Shown: positions 17,502 to 26,464, counted from the stretch's first letter. The stretch is DNA of 64,000 nt from FEN-1219 sp963817615 (GCA_963817615.1 CAWFPH010000003.1:558001-622000); one strand, 5' to 3'. The notes: generated by a model from the letters alone, not told the origin. Numbers and translations: made by a program.

Positions 17502-19558
17502 AAGTGCGTATCGCTGCGCTCGTCTGGCTCTGCGCAGTCTCGTTCCCCGCGCTCGCGCAGCACGGTGCTCCGGCGAACGGCGAATGGCCCACCTACGGGG
17601 GCGATCTAGGCAACACGCGCTACTCGCCGCTCGATCAGATCGATGCCTCGAACTTCAAGCGGCTCGAGGTGGCGTGGCGTTTCAAGACCGACAACCTCGG
17701 TCCGGCAAAGGAATACAACTTCCAATCGACGCCGCTCATGGTCGACGGCGTCGTGTATTCGACCGCGGGCACGCGCCGAGCGGTCGTGGCGCTGGATGCA
17801 GGTAACGGTGAGCTCCTGTGGATGCATCGGGTCGATGAGGCCGAGCGCGGCAAGGTGGCGCCGCGGCAGCTTTCGGGCCGCGGCCTCGCCTATTGGCGCA
17901 GCGGCGACGACGCGCGCATCGTGTACGTGACACCGGGCTATCAGCTCGTTGCGCTCGACGCGCGCACGGGCAATCCGATTCCGACGTTCGGCAAAAACGG
18001 CGTCGTCGATCTCAAGCAGAACGACGACCAGGAGATCGATCCGTTGAACGGCGAGATCGGCCTGCACGCCGCACCCGTCATCGCGAAGGATGTGATTATC
18101 GTCGGAGCGGCGCACCGTACCGGCGCGAATCCGAAGAGCATGCGCAACGTGAAGGGCTACGTGCGCGGCTTCGATGTGCGCACCGGCGAGCGGCTCTGGA
18201 TCTTTCACACGATTCCGCGGCCCGGCGAGTTCGGCACGGAGAGCTGGCTCAGGGGCTCGGCTGAATACACGGGCAACACCGGCGTCTGGGCGCAAATCTC
18301 GGTCGACGAGGACCTCGAGACGGTCTATCTGCCGGTCGAGGAGGCCACGGGCGATTACTTCGGCGCGAACCGGCCCGGCGACAACTTGTTCGGCGAGACG
18401 CTGCTCGCAGTCGATCTGCACACCGGTGCGCGCAAGTGGCACTACCAGCTCGTGCATCACGGCATCTGGGACAACGATATCCCGTGCGCGCCGATCTTGC
18501 TCGACGTGACGGTGGACGGCAAGCGCGTGAAGGCGGTCGCGCAACCGACGAAGCAGGCGTTCCTGTACGTGTTCGATCGCGTGACGGGCAAGCCGGTGTG
18601 GCCGATCGAGGAGCGGCCGGTTCCGCAAGGCGATGTGCCGGGCGAGTATTACTCGAAGACGCAACCGATTCCGACGAAGCCGCCGGCTTACGACCGGCAG
18701 GGCGTGACGGCCGACGATCTGATCGATTTCACGCCGGAGCTCAGGCGCGAGGCGCTCGAGATTGCGTCGTGGCACAAGCTGGGGCCGCTCTTCACGCCGC
18801 CGGTCGTGAGCAACATCGACGGTCCACTCGGCACGCTGATGGCGCCGAGCCAAGACGGCGGATCGAACTGGCCGGGCGGCTCCTTCGATCCGGAGACTGG
18901 AATCCTCTACGTTGCGTCGAGCTCGACCGTCGTCAGCAAGGGGCTCGTGCCGCCGTATCCCGGGCAGTCCGATATGGCATACGTCGAGGGCAATGCGGTG
19001 ACCGGGGCGCGCACGTCGGGCGGCTCGGGGTCTTCGGCTGGTGGCGGCCGCTCTGAGTTTCAAGGCAAGCGTCCCGCGGCCGCGCCGGCGGATCCGAGCC
19101 GCGGTGCTCCGAAAGTCGCACTCAACGTGCGCGGGTTGCCGTTGCTGAAGCCGCCGTACGGCTCGATCAGCGCGATCGATTTGAAGCGCGGCGAGATCCT
19201 TTGGCGCGTCGCTCACGGCGAGACGCCCGACGACATCCGCTCAAACCCACTGCTCAAGGGTCTCGAGATTCCACGCACCGGTCAGGCCGGCTCGCCGGCA
19301 CCCGGCACGCTCGTGACGAAGACGCTGCTCGTCGCGGGTGAACGGCTCTACACGACGACCCCGAGCGGCGAGCCCGGCGCGATGCTGCGCGCCTACGACA
19401 AGGCGAGCGGGCGGGAGGTCGGTGCGCTTTACATGCCCGCGCCGCAGAGCGGCTCACCGATGACGTATCTCTACCGCGGGGAGCAGTACCTCGTGGTGGC
19501 GATCAGCGGCGCCCAATACTCGGGCGAGCTCCTCGCGTTCAAGCTGCCGAAGCGCTGA
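17498..19558 (+). CDS. PQQ-dependent dehydrogenase, secreted beta-propeller
   Basis: A 686-residue protein with a signal peptide (KVRIAALVWLCAVSFPALAQ). Eight-bladed PQQ beta-propeller features are clear: NGEWPTYGGDLGNTRYSPLDQI at the start, W-motif repeats such as GNGELLWMHRV and TGERLWIFHT, and LVHHGIWDNDIPCAP and QDGGSNWPGGSFDPETG in the substrate region. It resembles membrane glucose or alcohol-type quinoproteins but lacks N-terminal TM helices and any CxxCH heme domain, so electrons must leave by another carrier. Position after the MBL-bicupin-SDR genes suggests oxidation of a sugar or cyclic alcohol feeding that pathway. Confidence 0.85.
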   Translation: MKVRIAALVWLCAVSFPALAQHGAPANGEWPTYGGDLGNTRYSPLDQIDASNFKRLEVAWRFKTDNLGPAKEYNFQSTPLMVDGVVYSTAGTRRAVVALDAGNGELLWMHRVDEAERGKVAPRQLSGRGLAYWRSGDDARIVYVTPGYQLVALDARTGNPIPTFGKNGVVDLKQNDDQEIDPLNGEIGLHAAPVIAKDVIIVGAAHRTGANPKSMRNVKGYVRGFDVRTGERLWIFHTIPRPGEFGTESWLRGSAEYTGNTGVWAQISVDEDLETVYLPVEEATGDYFGANRPGDNLFGETLLAVDLHTGARKWHYQLVHHGIWDNDIPCAPILLDVTVDGKRVKAVAQPTKQAFLYVFDRVTGKPVWPIEERPVPQGDVPGEYYSKTQPIPTKPPAYDRQGVTADDLIDFTPELRREALEIASWHKLGPLFTPPVVSNIDGPLGTLMAPSQDGGSNWPGGSFDPETGILYVASSSTVVSKGLVPPYPGQSDMAYVEGNAVTGARTSGGSGSSAGGGRSEFQGKRPAAAPADPSRGAPKVALNVRGLPLLKPPYGSISAIDLKRGEILWRVAHGETPDDIRSNPLLKGLEIPRTGQAGSPAPGTLVTKTLLVAGERLYTTTPSGEPGAMLRAYDKASGREVGALYMPAPQSGSPMTYLYRGEQYLVVAISGAQYSGELLAFKLPKR

Positions 19559-19579
19559 CCCGCAAACGCCGCTCGGTCG

Positions 19580-20800
19580 TCAGCGCGCGAGGGCCGCTGC
19601 GGCTCGCCGATGCTCGAAATCGCCGCCGATCGTGTCGAGCGCAGCGCGGTAGGCTGCGACTACGGTCGGATCGCGCGGCAGCCGTGGGGCGACGGCCGTC
19701 AGGACTGCCGCGCGCTCGAAGTCGCCGCCGACGGCGCGCGTCGACTCGAGCAGCAGCCGCCAACCGGCCGACGTGAGCGCGGCTCGATCGGCGAGCGCAA
19801 GTAACGCTTGCTTCCGTTCGAAGTCGCTGCCGATCGAGCGTGCGGCCGAGAGGTAGGCGCGCGTGAGAAGGTCGGAGCCGCCGACGCGGCGCGAGGCCGC
19901 CGCGAGCAGCGTGCGCAGCTCGAAATCCGATCCGATACCGGCCGCGGCTGCCGCGAGCGCCTGCGCGACGACGTCGTCGCGGCCGCCCGGCTGCGTGACG
20001 AGCGGCGTGAGCGCGAGGCGTTCGTCGAAATCCGAGCCGATCGATCGCGCGATCCCGAGATACGCGGCTGCCGCGGCCGGTTCGGTGGCGACAGAGCGGC
20101 CCACCGCTTCGAGCAGCGCGCGGGCGTCGAAGTCCGAGTCGATCGTGCGACCCGCATCGATCAGAGCGGCGAGGTTCTCGCCCGCCGGCTTCTGTGCCGC
20201 GAGGACGGCCACGAGCGTCGTACGCAGGTCGAAATCCGAGCCCATGTGGTTTGCTGCAATCGTGATGAGCCTGCGAAGGTCGGCCGGGGCGATCGCCGCG
20301 ACCGATTCGGCATAGCGCACGGTGTAGAGGCGCTGCGCAAGATCGGATCGGATCGCATCGATCTCGTCGAGCAGGCTCTGCTGGTCGCGATGCTCGAGCA
20401 GCCACGCGACGCGCGCCTCGACGTCGATCGCGGTCTCGCGCAGCACGATCGGCATGAGCTCGGCCACGAGCGAGTCGGCGTCCGCACCCCACCGTCGCTC
20501 CTCCCTGCCGACCCAAAACTGCCGTGCGATCGTGCCGTTCGAATTGCTGAAGCGCACGCGGCGCGCGATGCCGCCAACGTCGGAGCCGAGATCGAGGTAG
20601 CCGTCAGCACCGAGCGCCGTGACACCGCTTGCGTCGGGCGCAAGATCGATCACGCCACGGCCCTCGATTGCGACGTGCGAATCGACGTCGTCGATGTGAA
20701 GCGCGAACGTGTCGTCGTTGGCGTAATGCCATGGGCCGCATTCGAGTGCCGCCGCGGCCGCGAGGAACAGCACGATGCCGGTCAGAATTGCCCAGTTCAT
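19580..20800 (-). CDS. Exported protein with seven 34-residue SDFE-type repeats
   Basis: A 406-residue protein with an N-terminal signal or anchor (NWAILTGIVLFLAAAAALE). Residues 30-105 form a beta-rich domain (VAIEGRGVIDLAPDASGVTA, then RQFWVGREERRW). From residue 150 onward the helical part repeats with a 34-residue period: SDFD/SDFE/GDFE motifs start at 188, 222, 256, 291, 325, 359 and 393, each followed by a Leu-rich helix. A degenerate copy (RSDLAQRL) precedes them. I recall this domain pair from the C-terminal part of BlaR1-like and anti-sigma-linked proteins. Function unknown; probably a helical solenoid in the periplasm. Next to a DUF6249-like gene and an ECF sigma factor. Confidence 0.65.
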   Translation of the reverse strand: MNWAILTGIVLFLAAAAALECGPWHYANDDTFALHIDDVDSHVAIEGRGVIDLAPDASGVTALGADGYLDLGSDVGGIARRVRFSNSNGTIARQFWVGREERRWGADADSLVAELMPIVLRETAIDVEARVAWLLEHRDQQSLLDEIDAIRSDLAQRLYTVRYAESVAAIAPADLRRLITIAANHMGSDFDLRTTLVAVLAAQKPAGENLAALIDAGRTIDSDFDARALLEAVGRSVATEPAAAAAYLGIARSIGSDFDERLALTPLVTQPGGRDDVVAQALAAAAAGIGSDFELRTLLAAASRRVGGSDLLTRAYLSAARSIGSDFERKQALLALADRAALTSAGWRLLLESTRAVGGDFERAAVLTAVAPRLPRDPTVVAAYRAALDTIGGDFEHRRAAAALAR

Positions 20801-20825
20801 CGAACCCCCGAACGATTGCCGTGCG

Positions 20826-21158
20826 CTACTGCGGCAGCTTCCGCGCAATTCCGTAGAACGCGAGGTTGCCGACGCCGGTTGCGCCGAGCAGCACGGCGAT
20901 CGTGCCGGGCGTCACATCGTTCCAACCTAAAGCCTGGAGCAGTGCGAAGCCGACAGCCAAGCAGGACAGCACGACGCCCCAGCGCAACGAATTTTGCCGC
21001 CGCTGCTCTTCTTCGCTCGAGAGCAACGAGCGAATCAGCTCGTTCGAGCTCCCCGCCGCGATCAGCTTGCCGCGCGTACGCGCATCGACGAGCACCTTGA
21101 CGGCGTATGTGATACAGATGAACAGCGTGATCGGAATCAGTATGTAGAGATCTGCCAT
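20826..21158 (-). CDS. DUF6249-like inner membrane protein
   Basis: A 110-residue protein with TM segments at about 3-20, 63-80 and 86-102, separated by a charged cytoplasmic loop (SSNELIRSLLSSEEEQRRQNS). This matches the small DUF6249 proteins often found beside ECF sigma and anti-sigma genes. It is 25 bases upstream of the repeat protein and probably co-transcribed with it, and it is divergent from the sigma-factor gene. Confidence 0.6.
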   Translation of the reverse strand: MADLYILIPITLFICITYAVKVLVDARTRGKLIAAGSSNELIRSLLSSEEEQRRQNSLRWGVVLSCLAVGFALLQALGWNDVTPGTIAVLLGATGVGNLAFYGIARKLPQ

Positions 21159-21294
21159 GTCCGCACTCTCGTCGCTTATCGCGGCCGATAGAGCCGCGCT
21201 CTTAACAGGAGATACGGCTACCGGCGGGCCGGTTGCGGGCCGGCGCAGCTCCGCGCTCTGCAACCGCGCACGCGCTCGACGTATCGATAGCGAG

Positions 21295-21879
21295 ATGGGT
21301 CCGCGCGAGCCTGCCGCAGACGACCGCGCATTGGTCGAGGCCGTGCTCGCCCGTGCGCCGGGCGCGTTCGAGCGGCTCGTGCGCAGTTACCAGGGGCTTT
21401 GCTGGCACATCATCAACCGCATGGTGCGGCACCCGGACGATACGCGCGAGCTCTGCCAGGAGACGTTTCTCAGGGTTCACCGCTACCTGGGGCAGTACCG
21501 ATTCGAGAGTGCGCTGAAGTCGTGGATCGGCCAGGTCGCGTACTCGGTCGCGCGGCGGCACCTCGAGCGCAAGCGGATCCCGATCGTCGAGCCGCTGCAC
21601 CCGCGGTCGCTCGACGAGACAGTCGCGCAGGTGCCGGACGACGTCGATGTCGAGGCCGCGGCGGCCGATGCCGAGCTGCTAGTGGCGCTGCGCGCCGAGG
21701 TCGAGGAGCTGCCGCCGTTGCAACGCACGGTCCTCACGCTGTATCACTTGGAGGAGCTGCCGATCGAGGAGATCGCGCGGATCACCGGTTTGCCCGACGG
21801 CACGATCAAAAGTCACCTGTTCCGCTGCCGCGCGAAGCTGCGAGCGCGGCTCGCGGCGCGCATCGGAGACACAGCATGA
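21295..21879 (+). CDS. ECF-subfamily RNA polymerase sigma factor
   Basis: A 194-residue protein with sigma region 2 (FERLVRSYQGLCWHIINRMV, then DTRELCQETFLRVHRYL) and region 4 (LPPLQRTVLTLYHLEELPIEEIA followed by a TIKSHLFRCRAKLR recognition helix). These are diagnostic for extracytoplasmic-function sigma factors. The ATG at 21295 gives the usual ECF length; an upstream in-frame ATG at 21157 would overlap the divergent gene and add about 46 atypical residues. Its stop overlaps the start of the next gene (ATGA), which encodes a membrane protein that probably controls it. Confidence 0.9.
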   Translation: MGPREPAADDRALVEAVLARAPGAFERLVRSYQGLCWHIINRMVRHPDDTRELCQETFLRVHRYLGQYRFESALKSWIGQVAYSVARRHLERKRIPIVEPLHPRSLDETVAQVPDDVDVEAAAADAELLVALRAEVEELPPLQRTVLTLYHLEELPIEEIARITGLPDGTIKSHLFRCRAKLRARLAARIGDTA

Positions 21880-22319
21880 GCCGAGACGAAACGGGACGAC
21901 GGAGAGAATGGGATGCCCAGGAATCGGCGCTGCGGCGGGAGCGGGCCGGCGCGCCGGCGGGCGGCGATCCACTCGTCGCGCAGTATCGCATCGTCGCGCA
22001 GGTGCTGCGCGATCCGCCTTTGGATGCGCTGCCCGACGATTTCGCAGCGACGGTTGCGGCGCGCGCAGAACAGCGCATGGGTCTCGGTGACGACGTCGTC
22101 GAGGTCTGGCTGCCGCGCGCGCTCGTCGGCGTGCTCACACTCGCGGGCGTCGGCACGGCCGTCGCTTATGGCGCCGGTACATGGCGGCTCGTGGGCGGTG
22201 CCGTTGCGCAGACGGCCGAAGCCGTCTCACACGGCCCCGTTGCCGGTTGGATCGTCGCGATCGGCGCGTGCGTTGCGCTGTCCGCCCTGATCGAGCGTTC
22301 GGTGCGCCGCAGCACCTGA
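21876..22319 (+). CDS. Putative anti-sigma membrane protein
   Basis: A 147-residue protein. The N-terminal about 75 residues are charged and cytoplasmic (ESALRRERAGAPAGGDPLV, QVLRDPPLDALPDDFAA). Two TM segments follow (about 87-104 and 120-138). This layout and ATGA coupling to the sigma gene point to an anti-sigma factor, although no zinc-binding ZAS motif (HxxxCxxC) is present. The pattern DPPLDALPDDFAATVAARAE resembles anti-sigma-like proteins of gammaproteobacteria that sit with DUF6249. Confidence 0.6.
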   Translation: MSRDETGRRREWDAQESALRRERAGAPAGGDPLVAQYRIVAQVLRDPPLDALPDDFAATVAARAEQRMGLGDDVVEVWLPRALVGVLTLAGVGTAVAYGAGTWRLVGGAVAQTAEAVSHGPVAGWIVAIGACVALSALIERSVRRST

Positions 22320-22411
22320 GCCCGAAAGTTTCAAGCCGCGGCTTGTCGCGCGTCGAGCGCTGTGCTTCAGTGAGCGACCGCGTCTGCAATCACGACGGAG
22401 GGGATAGAGCA

Positions 22412-22855
22412 ATGCGTCGAACGACTCTTGCGGCGGCCGGTGTCCTCGGTTTCGTGCTGACGGCCGGCATCGCCCAAGCGCAGCCGCCGAAGCCCGGTGT
22501 GAAGGGCTACGAGGTGGAGTGGGTGTACCGCGTCCGCTATGGGTTCATCGACGAGTGGTGGGACATCTTCCGCAAGTATCAGCTGCCCATTCTCGACCGC
22601 GCCAAGGAGCTCGGGTACGTGCTCGACTACCGCGTCTACCATCCGCAGCTGCACACCGACGAGGCGAGCCGCTGGGACTATCGCGTGGAGATCACCTATC
22701 GCGACGCGGAAGCGGGTTCACACGAAGAGGAGATCGCCGCGAAGCTGTTCCCCGATGCGGCAACGCGCAAGCGCGATGAGAACCGTCGCTGGGAGCTCAC
22801 CGAGAATCACTGGGATTTGCCGATCTACCAGGTAGATACGACGCAGCCGCGCTGA
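22412..22855 (+). CDS. Small secreted conserved protein
   Basis: A 147-residue protein with a signal peptide (LAAAGVLGFVLTAGIAQAQ). The mature part is rich in aromatic and charged residues (EVEWVYRVRYGFIDEWWDIF, NRRWELTENHWDLPIYQ), compatible with a single ferredoxin-like or lipocalin-like domain. I recognise similar proteins in environmental proteobacteria and Acidobacteria without known function. The ATG follows GGAGGGGAT. Probably monocistronic. Confidence 0.6.
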   Translation: MRRTTLAAAGVLGFVLTAGIAQAQPPKPGVKGYEVEWVYRVRYGFIDEWWDIFRKYQLPILDRAKELGYVLDYRVYHPQLHTDEASRWDYRVEITYRDAEAGSHEEEIAAKLFPDAATRKRDENRRWELTENHWDLPIYQVDTTQPR

Positions 22856-22933
22856 GCCGCGGTTGCAGAGCGAGCCGCACCGCCGCAGGCGCGAAGCGTG
22901 CGCGCCGCGTTCCGACACGTTGGCGCCGGCGAA

Positions 22934-23372
22934 TCAGAGACTCCACTGCACGCCTAGAACGAAGTTCGTGTCCGGGCTTTCCTCGAAGGTGGTCAGCCCC
23001 TCGCGCTTGATTTTGATGGACTGATCGAGCAGGTTCTGCGCCTTGACCTTGAACGTGAGCTTGCTCGACGGATACCAAGAGTCGGTCGCGTCGAGCGAGC
23101 GGAACGGTTGCTCGAAGCCGTCCGGCGCGCTGTTGCGGCCCGCGACGTAGAGGCGCTCGCCGAACAGGTTGTAGATCAGCGCGCCTGCGCTTGGAGTTCT
23201 GCGAGTCGTAGCCGAGCATGAAATTCAGCACGGAGCCCGATGCGCCGGTCATTTTGCGCACGGGGTTCGTCGGCGCGTCCGCGCGCGGTCCGGGGGTGAG
23301 CTTGGAGTTCTGCAGCGTCAGGTTGCCTTGCACGAATCGACTCTCGAGATCAGCGGCGGCGGCGGCCACGCG
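22934..23372 (-). pseudogene. TonB-dependent receptor, C-terminal fragment
   Basis: On the minus strand the sequence DLESRFVQGNLTLQNSK continues into VLNFMLGYDSQNSK, then after a frame change near 23187 into ALIYNLFGERLYVAGRNS, KVKAQNLLDQSIKIKREG and finally FVLGVQWSL with a stop. This is the last beta-strands of a TonB-dependent outer-membrane receptor, including the aromatic end. The plug and most of the barrel are missing, and a +1 shift splits the fragment, so it is dead. It is fused at its 5' side to a fragment of a different gene. Confidence 0.75.
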
Positions 23373-23757
23373 CAGAAGGCGCGCCTCTGTTGATGTCGGA
23401 TACCGACGTGAAGGTGACCGGGGCGTCGGCGCGGCCTACCGCGAAGATCTGCGAGCCGCGGTTGATGATGATGAACTGCTTCTCGGACATGAACGCGAGC
23501 TTCGCGCCGGCTTCGACCGTGAGCACGGGGCCGTCGCCGCCCTTCGTGATGCCGGCCGCGGTGAGCTCGGCTTGAGTGTTGTAGGTCTTACCGACGAACA
23601 GGCTGCCTTGGAAGATGTGCGCGCCGCCGTTCGGCAGCGCGGGAACGGTCATGTCGACGAGTAGGTTGTTGCCCGCATCGACGAACGAAGGTGCGTAGGC
23701 ACAGTTCTGACCGTCGTAAACTCCCTGGATCTTGCTGCGTTTCTTGAAATCGACCGT
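23373..23757 (-). pseudogene. TonB-receptor-associated secreted protein, internal fragment
   Basis: An open frame (stop at 23350) encodes about 125 recognisable residues: GVYDGQNCAYAPSFVDAGNN, then GPVLTVEAGAKLAFMSEKQF and IIINRGSQIFAVGRADAPVT followed by FTSVSDINRG. This is the N-terminal part of the large secreted proteins that accompany TonB receptors (VxxGAxL...LVVNRGSxIxAxGTxxxPIxFTS pattern). It lacks a clear signal peptide and ends abruptly where the receptor fragment begins, within a GCC-repeat run (about 23360-23380). One internal deletion joining two adjacent genes explains the structure. Confidence 0.65.
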
Positions 23758-23843
23758 CCCCGGCGCTGCGAGAGAGCGCTGTCTTGTTCGATGAAGCGGA
23801 CGGCTTGGTTCGCGGAACGTTAGTGAGCGGGAGTTGAGGAAAT

Positions 23844-23956
23844 ATGAAAACTGCATTAAAGGTTGGTTACGACGGCGCCACCGAGCGCCCGAGGCTCGAG
23901 AAGACATTCGTGCCGAGCGCGTTCGATTCCAGGCGCGCGGCGAGCCTGCCTGGATG
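23844..23956 (+). CDS. Small ORF (37 residues) coupled to amidase
   Basis: ATG at 23844 follows TTGAGGAAAT and encodes MKTALKVGYDGATERPRLEK plus 17 further residues. The TGA overlaps the amidase ATG (ATGA at 23954-23957). It may be a coupling leader or a relic start of a lost gene. No homology recognised. Confidence 0.25.
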
Positions 23957-25234
23957 ACCGACATCACTGCGCTTTCGGCTTGTGATCTCGCGGCACGGCT
24001 GCGCGCGCGCACGCTGCGCGCGAGCGACGTCGTCGAGGCGTATCTCGCTCGCATCGACGCGCTCGATGGCGAGCTGCACGCTTGGGCGCACGTCGCGCCC
24101 GACCGCGTGCGCGCGCAGGCGCGCGCGCTCGACTCCGGTGCGGTGGCGGGCCCGCTGCACGGCGTGCCGGTCGCGGTGAAGGACATCATCGATACGCTCG
24201 ATCTGCCCACCGAGTACGGCTCGGCGATTTATCGCGGGCATCGCCCAGCGGCGGATGCGCATTGCGTCGCGGCGGTGCGTGCTGCGGGGGCGATCGTGCT
24301 CGGCAAGACCGTGACAACGGAGCTCGCATTCCTTGCCCCGGGCCCGACCGTGAACCCGCACGATCACGCGCACACGCCGGGCGGGTCCTCGAGCGGCTCG
24401 GCCGCGGCGGTTGCGGCCCGGATGGTGCCGTTCGCGTTCGGCACGCAGACAGGCGGCTCGATCGTGAGGCCCGCCAGCTTCTGCGGTGTGGTCGGTTACA
24501 AACCGACGTTCGGCGTCGTTGCCACCGGCGGCGTAAAGCCGTTCGCCGGTAGTCTCGACACGGTCGGCGCGCTCGCGCGCAGCGTCGAAGACGCCGCACT
24601 GTTGATCGGCGCCGCGACAGGGCGCCGTGACCTGCTCGAGCCGCCAATGCCGGACGAACGCATCGAGATCGCTGTCTGCCGCACGCATGATTGGAGCGAA
24701 GTCGACGCCGACGGCCGCGCGTCGCTCGACCGAGCGGCGGCTGCGCTCGCGGCGGCCGGTGCGCGCGTGACCTCCGTCGAGCTACCCGACGCGTTCGCGG
24801 GTCTCGGCGAAGCCCACGCTGCGATCCAGGGCTACGAGGCCGTCCGCGGCCTGGCCGCGGAACGGCGCGAGCACGGCGCGCTGCTGTCCGTGCAGCTCAC
24901 GAAAATGCTCGAGCGCGCCACGTCGGTCACGCCCGCGCAGTACGAGGACGCGCAAAGACTCGCGGCGGAGTGCCGGGCTCGCGTCGGCGCGCTGCTAGGC
25001 GGGGAGCGTGTGTTGCTCGCGCCGAGCGCCGTAGGCGAGGCACCGCGCGGTCTCGGCTCGACCGGCAGCCCGGTGATGAATCGCGTCTGGACGCTGCTGC
25101 ACGTGCCGTGTGTGAGCGTGCCGGCCGGCAGCGGCGCGCACGGTTTACCGCTCGGCGTTCAGGTCATCGGCCGCGTCGACGACGATGCTCGTACTCTTGC
25201 GAGCGCCGCGTGGATCGCGCGTTTGCTCGAGTGA
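23954..25234 (+). CDS. Amidase-signature hydrolase
   Basis: A 426-residue cytoplasmic protein of the amidase-signature family. The Ser-cisSer-Lys triad is visible: Lys76 in PVAVKDIID, the cis-Ser in GGSSSGSAAAVA (145-147) and Ser169 in GTQTGGSI. The C-terminal part (VPCVSVPAGSGAHGLPLGVQ, then VIG) is typical. These enzymes hydrolyse small amides; substrate cannot be read from sequence, and no gatB or gatC neighbours suggest a GatA role. The start at 23954 gives a normal family N-terminus; the frame stays open upstream but is unlike the family. Confidence 0.85.
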   Translation: MTDITALSACDLAARLRARTLRASDVVEAYLARIDALDGELHAWAHVAPDRVRAQARALDSGAVAGPLHGVPVAVKDIIDTLDLPTEYGSAIYRGHRPAADAHCVAAVRAAGAIVLGKTVTTELAFLAPGPTVNPHDHAHTPGGSSSGSAAAVAARMVPFAFGTQTGGSIVRPASFCGVVGYKPTFGVVATGGVKPFAGSLDTVGALARSVEDAALLIGAATGRRDLLEPPMPDERIEIAVCRTHDWSEVDADGRASLDRAAAALAAAGARVTSVELPDAFAGLGEAHAAIQGYEAVRGLAAERREHGALLSVQLTKMLERATSVTPAQYEDAQRLAAECRARVGALLGGERVLLAPSAVGEAPRGLGSTGSPVMNRVWTLLHVPCVSVPAGSGAHGLPLGVQVIGRVDDDARTLASAAWIARLLE

Positions 25235-25432
25235 CGGCCCGCCGTATGCCCGCGGCTGGTGCGGTACCGAAGCGGCTCCCCGGGTCGGTTCAGTAAGCGC
25301 GGTTGCGCCGGGCAGGCGGGCGGACTATCGTCGGTCGCGCCGCGACGTCGAGTTTTCCATATAGATTGCAGCCATTGGCGTACCTGCGGGCGCCGCCGCC
25401 GATGCGCGATCGCTCGAGAAGAGAGAACGACG

Positions 25433-26287
25433 ATGAGATACCTATTTGCAGTCTGCCTCCTGCTGTCGGCGGCGACGGCCGTCGAGGCGCAGCCGCCGTT
25501 TCGGCCGCCCGTCTGCAAGCGCGCGGACCTCGAGACCGCCGCGGACAGCTACATCGAGGCGCAGAAGACGGGCAACGCGACGAAGATGGCGCTCGCGAAC
25601 GATGCCGAGTTTCTCGAGAACATGACGAAGATCGAACAGAGCGCCGGCCTTTGGAATACCGCGCTGCCGATTGCCTTGTCGCGCAGCTTTCTCGATTCGA
25701 CGCGCTGCCGCACGTTCACGGAAGTGATCGTGACCGAAGGCGGTCATCCCTATGTGATCGGCACGCGGCTCTACGTCGACGGCGGCAAGATCGAGCGCGT
25801 CGACAGTCTCGTGAGCGACAAGGGCGATTGGCTGTTCAACGCGAACGCATATCTAAAGTACTCGAGCGCCGAGGACTGGAGTGCACCGAAAGCCTCCGAG
25901 CGCGTGCCGGCGCAGCAGCTGATCAACGCAGCGAACAGCTACCTCGATCAATTCTCCGACAAGTTCGTCGACACGCCGTGGGGCACGCCGTGCGCACGGC
26001 TCGAGGGCGGCGCGTACACCAACCGCGACCACGCTCCGAACGCGACCTGCAAGGTGGGTATCCCGTCCGGCGTGCTCTACATCGTGAATCGCGATTACGT
26101 CGTGGACGAGCAGCTCGGCGTGGTGAACGTGTTTTGCCGCTTCGGCAACAGCAGCACCGGGATGCCGGACTCGCACACGTTCCGGCTCGTGAACGGCATG
26201 CTCAGGAACGTGCACACGATCAGCGTGAACGTGAATGCGGACCGGCCGTCGCCGCAGTCGGACGACAACGGCGCGATCCTGCGCTGA
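25433..26287 (+). CDS. Secreted conserved protein, DUF8021-like
   Basis: A 284-residue protein with a signal peptide (RYLFAVCLLLSAATAVEAQ). A helical first part (LETAADSYIEAQKTGNATKM, IEQSAGLWNTALP) is followed by a second half with TPWGTPCARLEGGAYTN, CKVGIP, NRDYVVDEQLGVVNVFCRF and SHTFRLVNGMLRNVHTI. The CARLEGG...YVVDE pattern resembles the DUF8021 domain of secreted fungal and bacterial proteins; the NTF2-like second half could bind a small molecule. Function unknown. Confidence 0.6.
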   Translation: MRYLFAVCLLLSAATAVEAQPPFRPPVCKRADLETAADSYIEAQKTGNATKMALANDAEFLENMTKIEQSAGLWNTALPIALSRSFLDSTRCRTFTEVIVTEGGHPYVIGTRLYVDGGKIERVDSLVSDKGDWLFNANAYLKYSSAEDWSAPKASERVPAQQLINAANSYLDQFSDKFVDTPWGTPCARLEGGAYTNRDHAPNATCKVGIPSGVLYIVNRDYVVDEQLGVVNVFCRFGNSSTGMPDSHTFRLVNGMLRNVHTISVNVNADRPSPQSDDNGAILR

Positions 26288-26464
26288 TCTCCGCGGCGCG
26301 GCCGTTGACAGGGTGCACGCAAGCGCCTAGCGTGAGGGACGTGCGCTAGAAGGGCGCCCGCGGGTTCGCGCGAAGGGCCAAGCCCACTTTCCGCTCTCCG
26401 ACATCGACGGCTCCTACACCGCCGTGCTGCCTGTTGCGAACCCAGGCTCGAGCATGGAGGTTGT

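Noticed and set aside
21157..21294. Earlier in-frame ATG for the ECF sigma factor
   Set aside because: Adds an Arg/Ala-rich extension not found in ECF factors and overlaps the start of the divergent gene.
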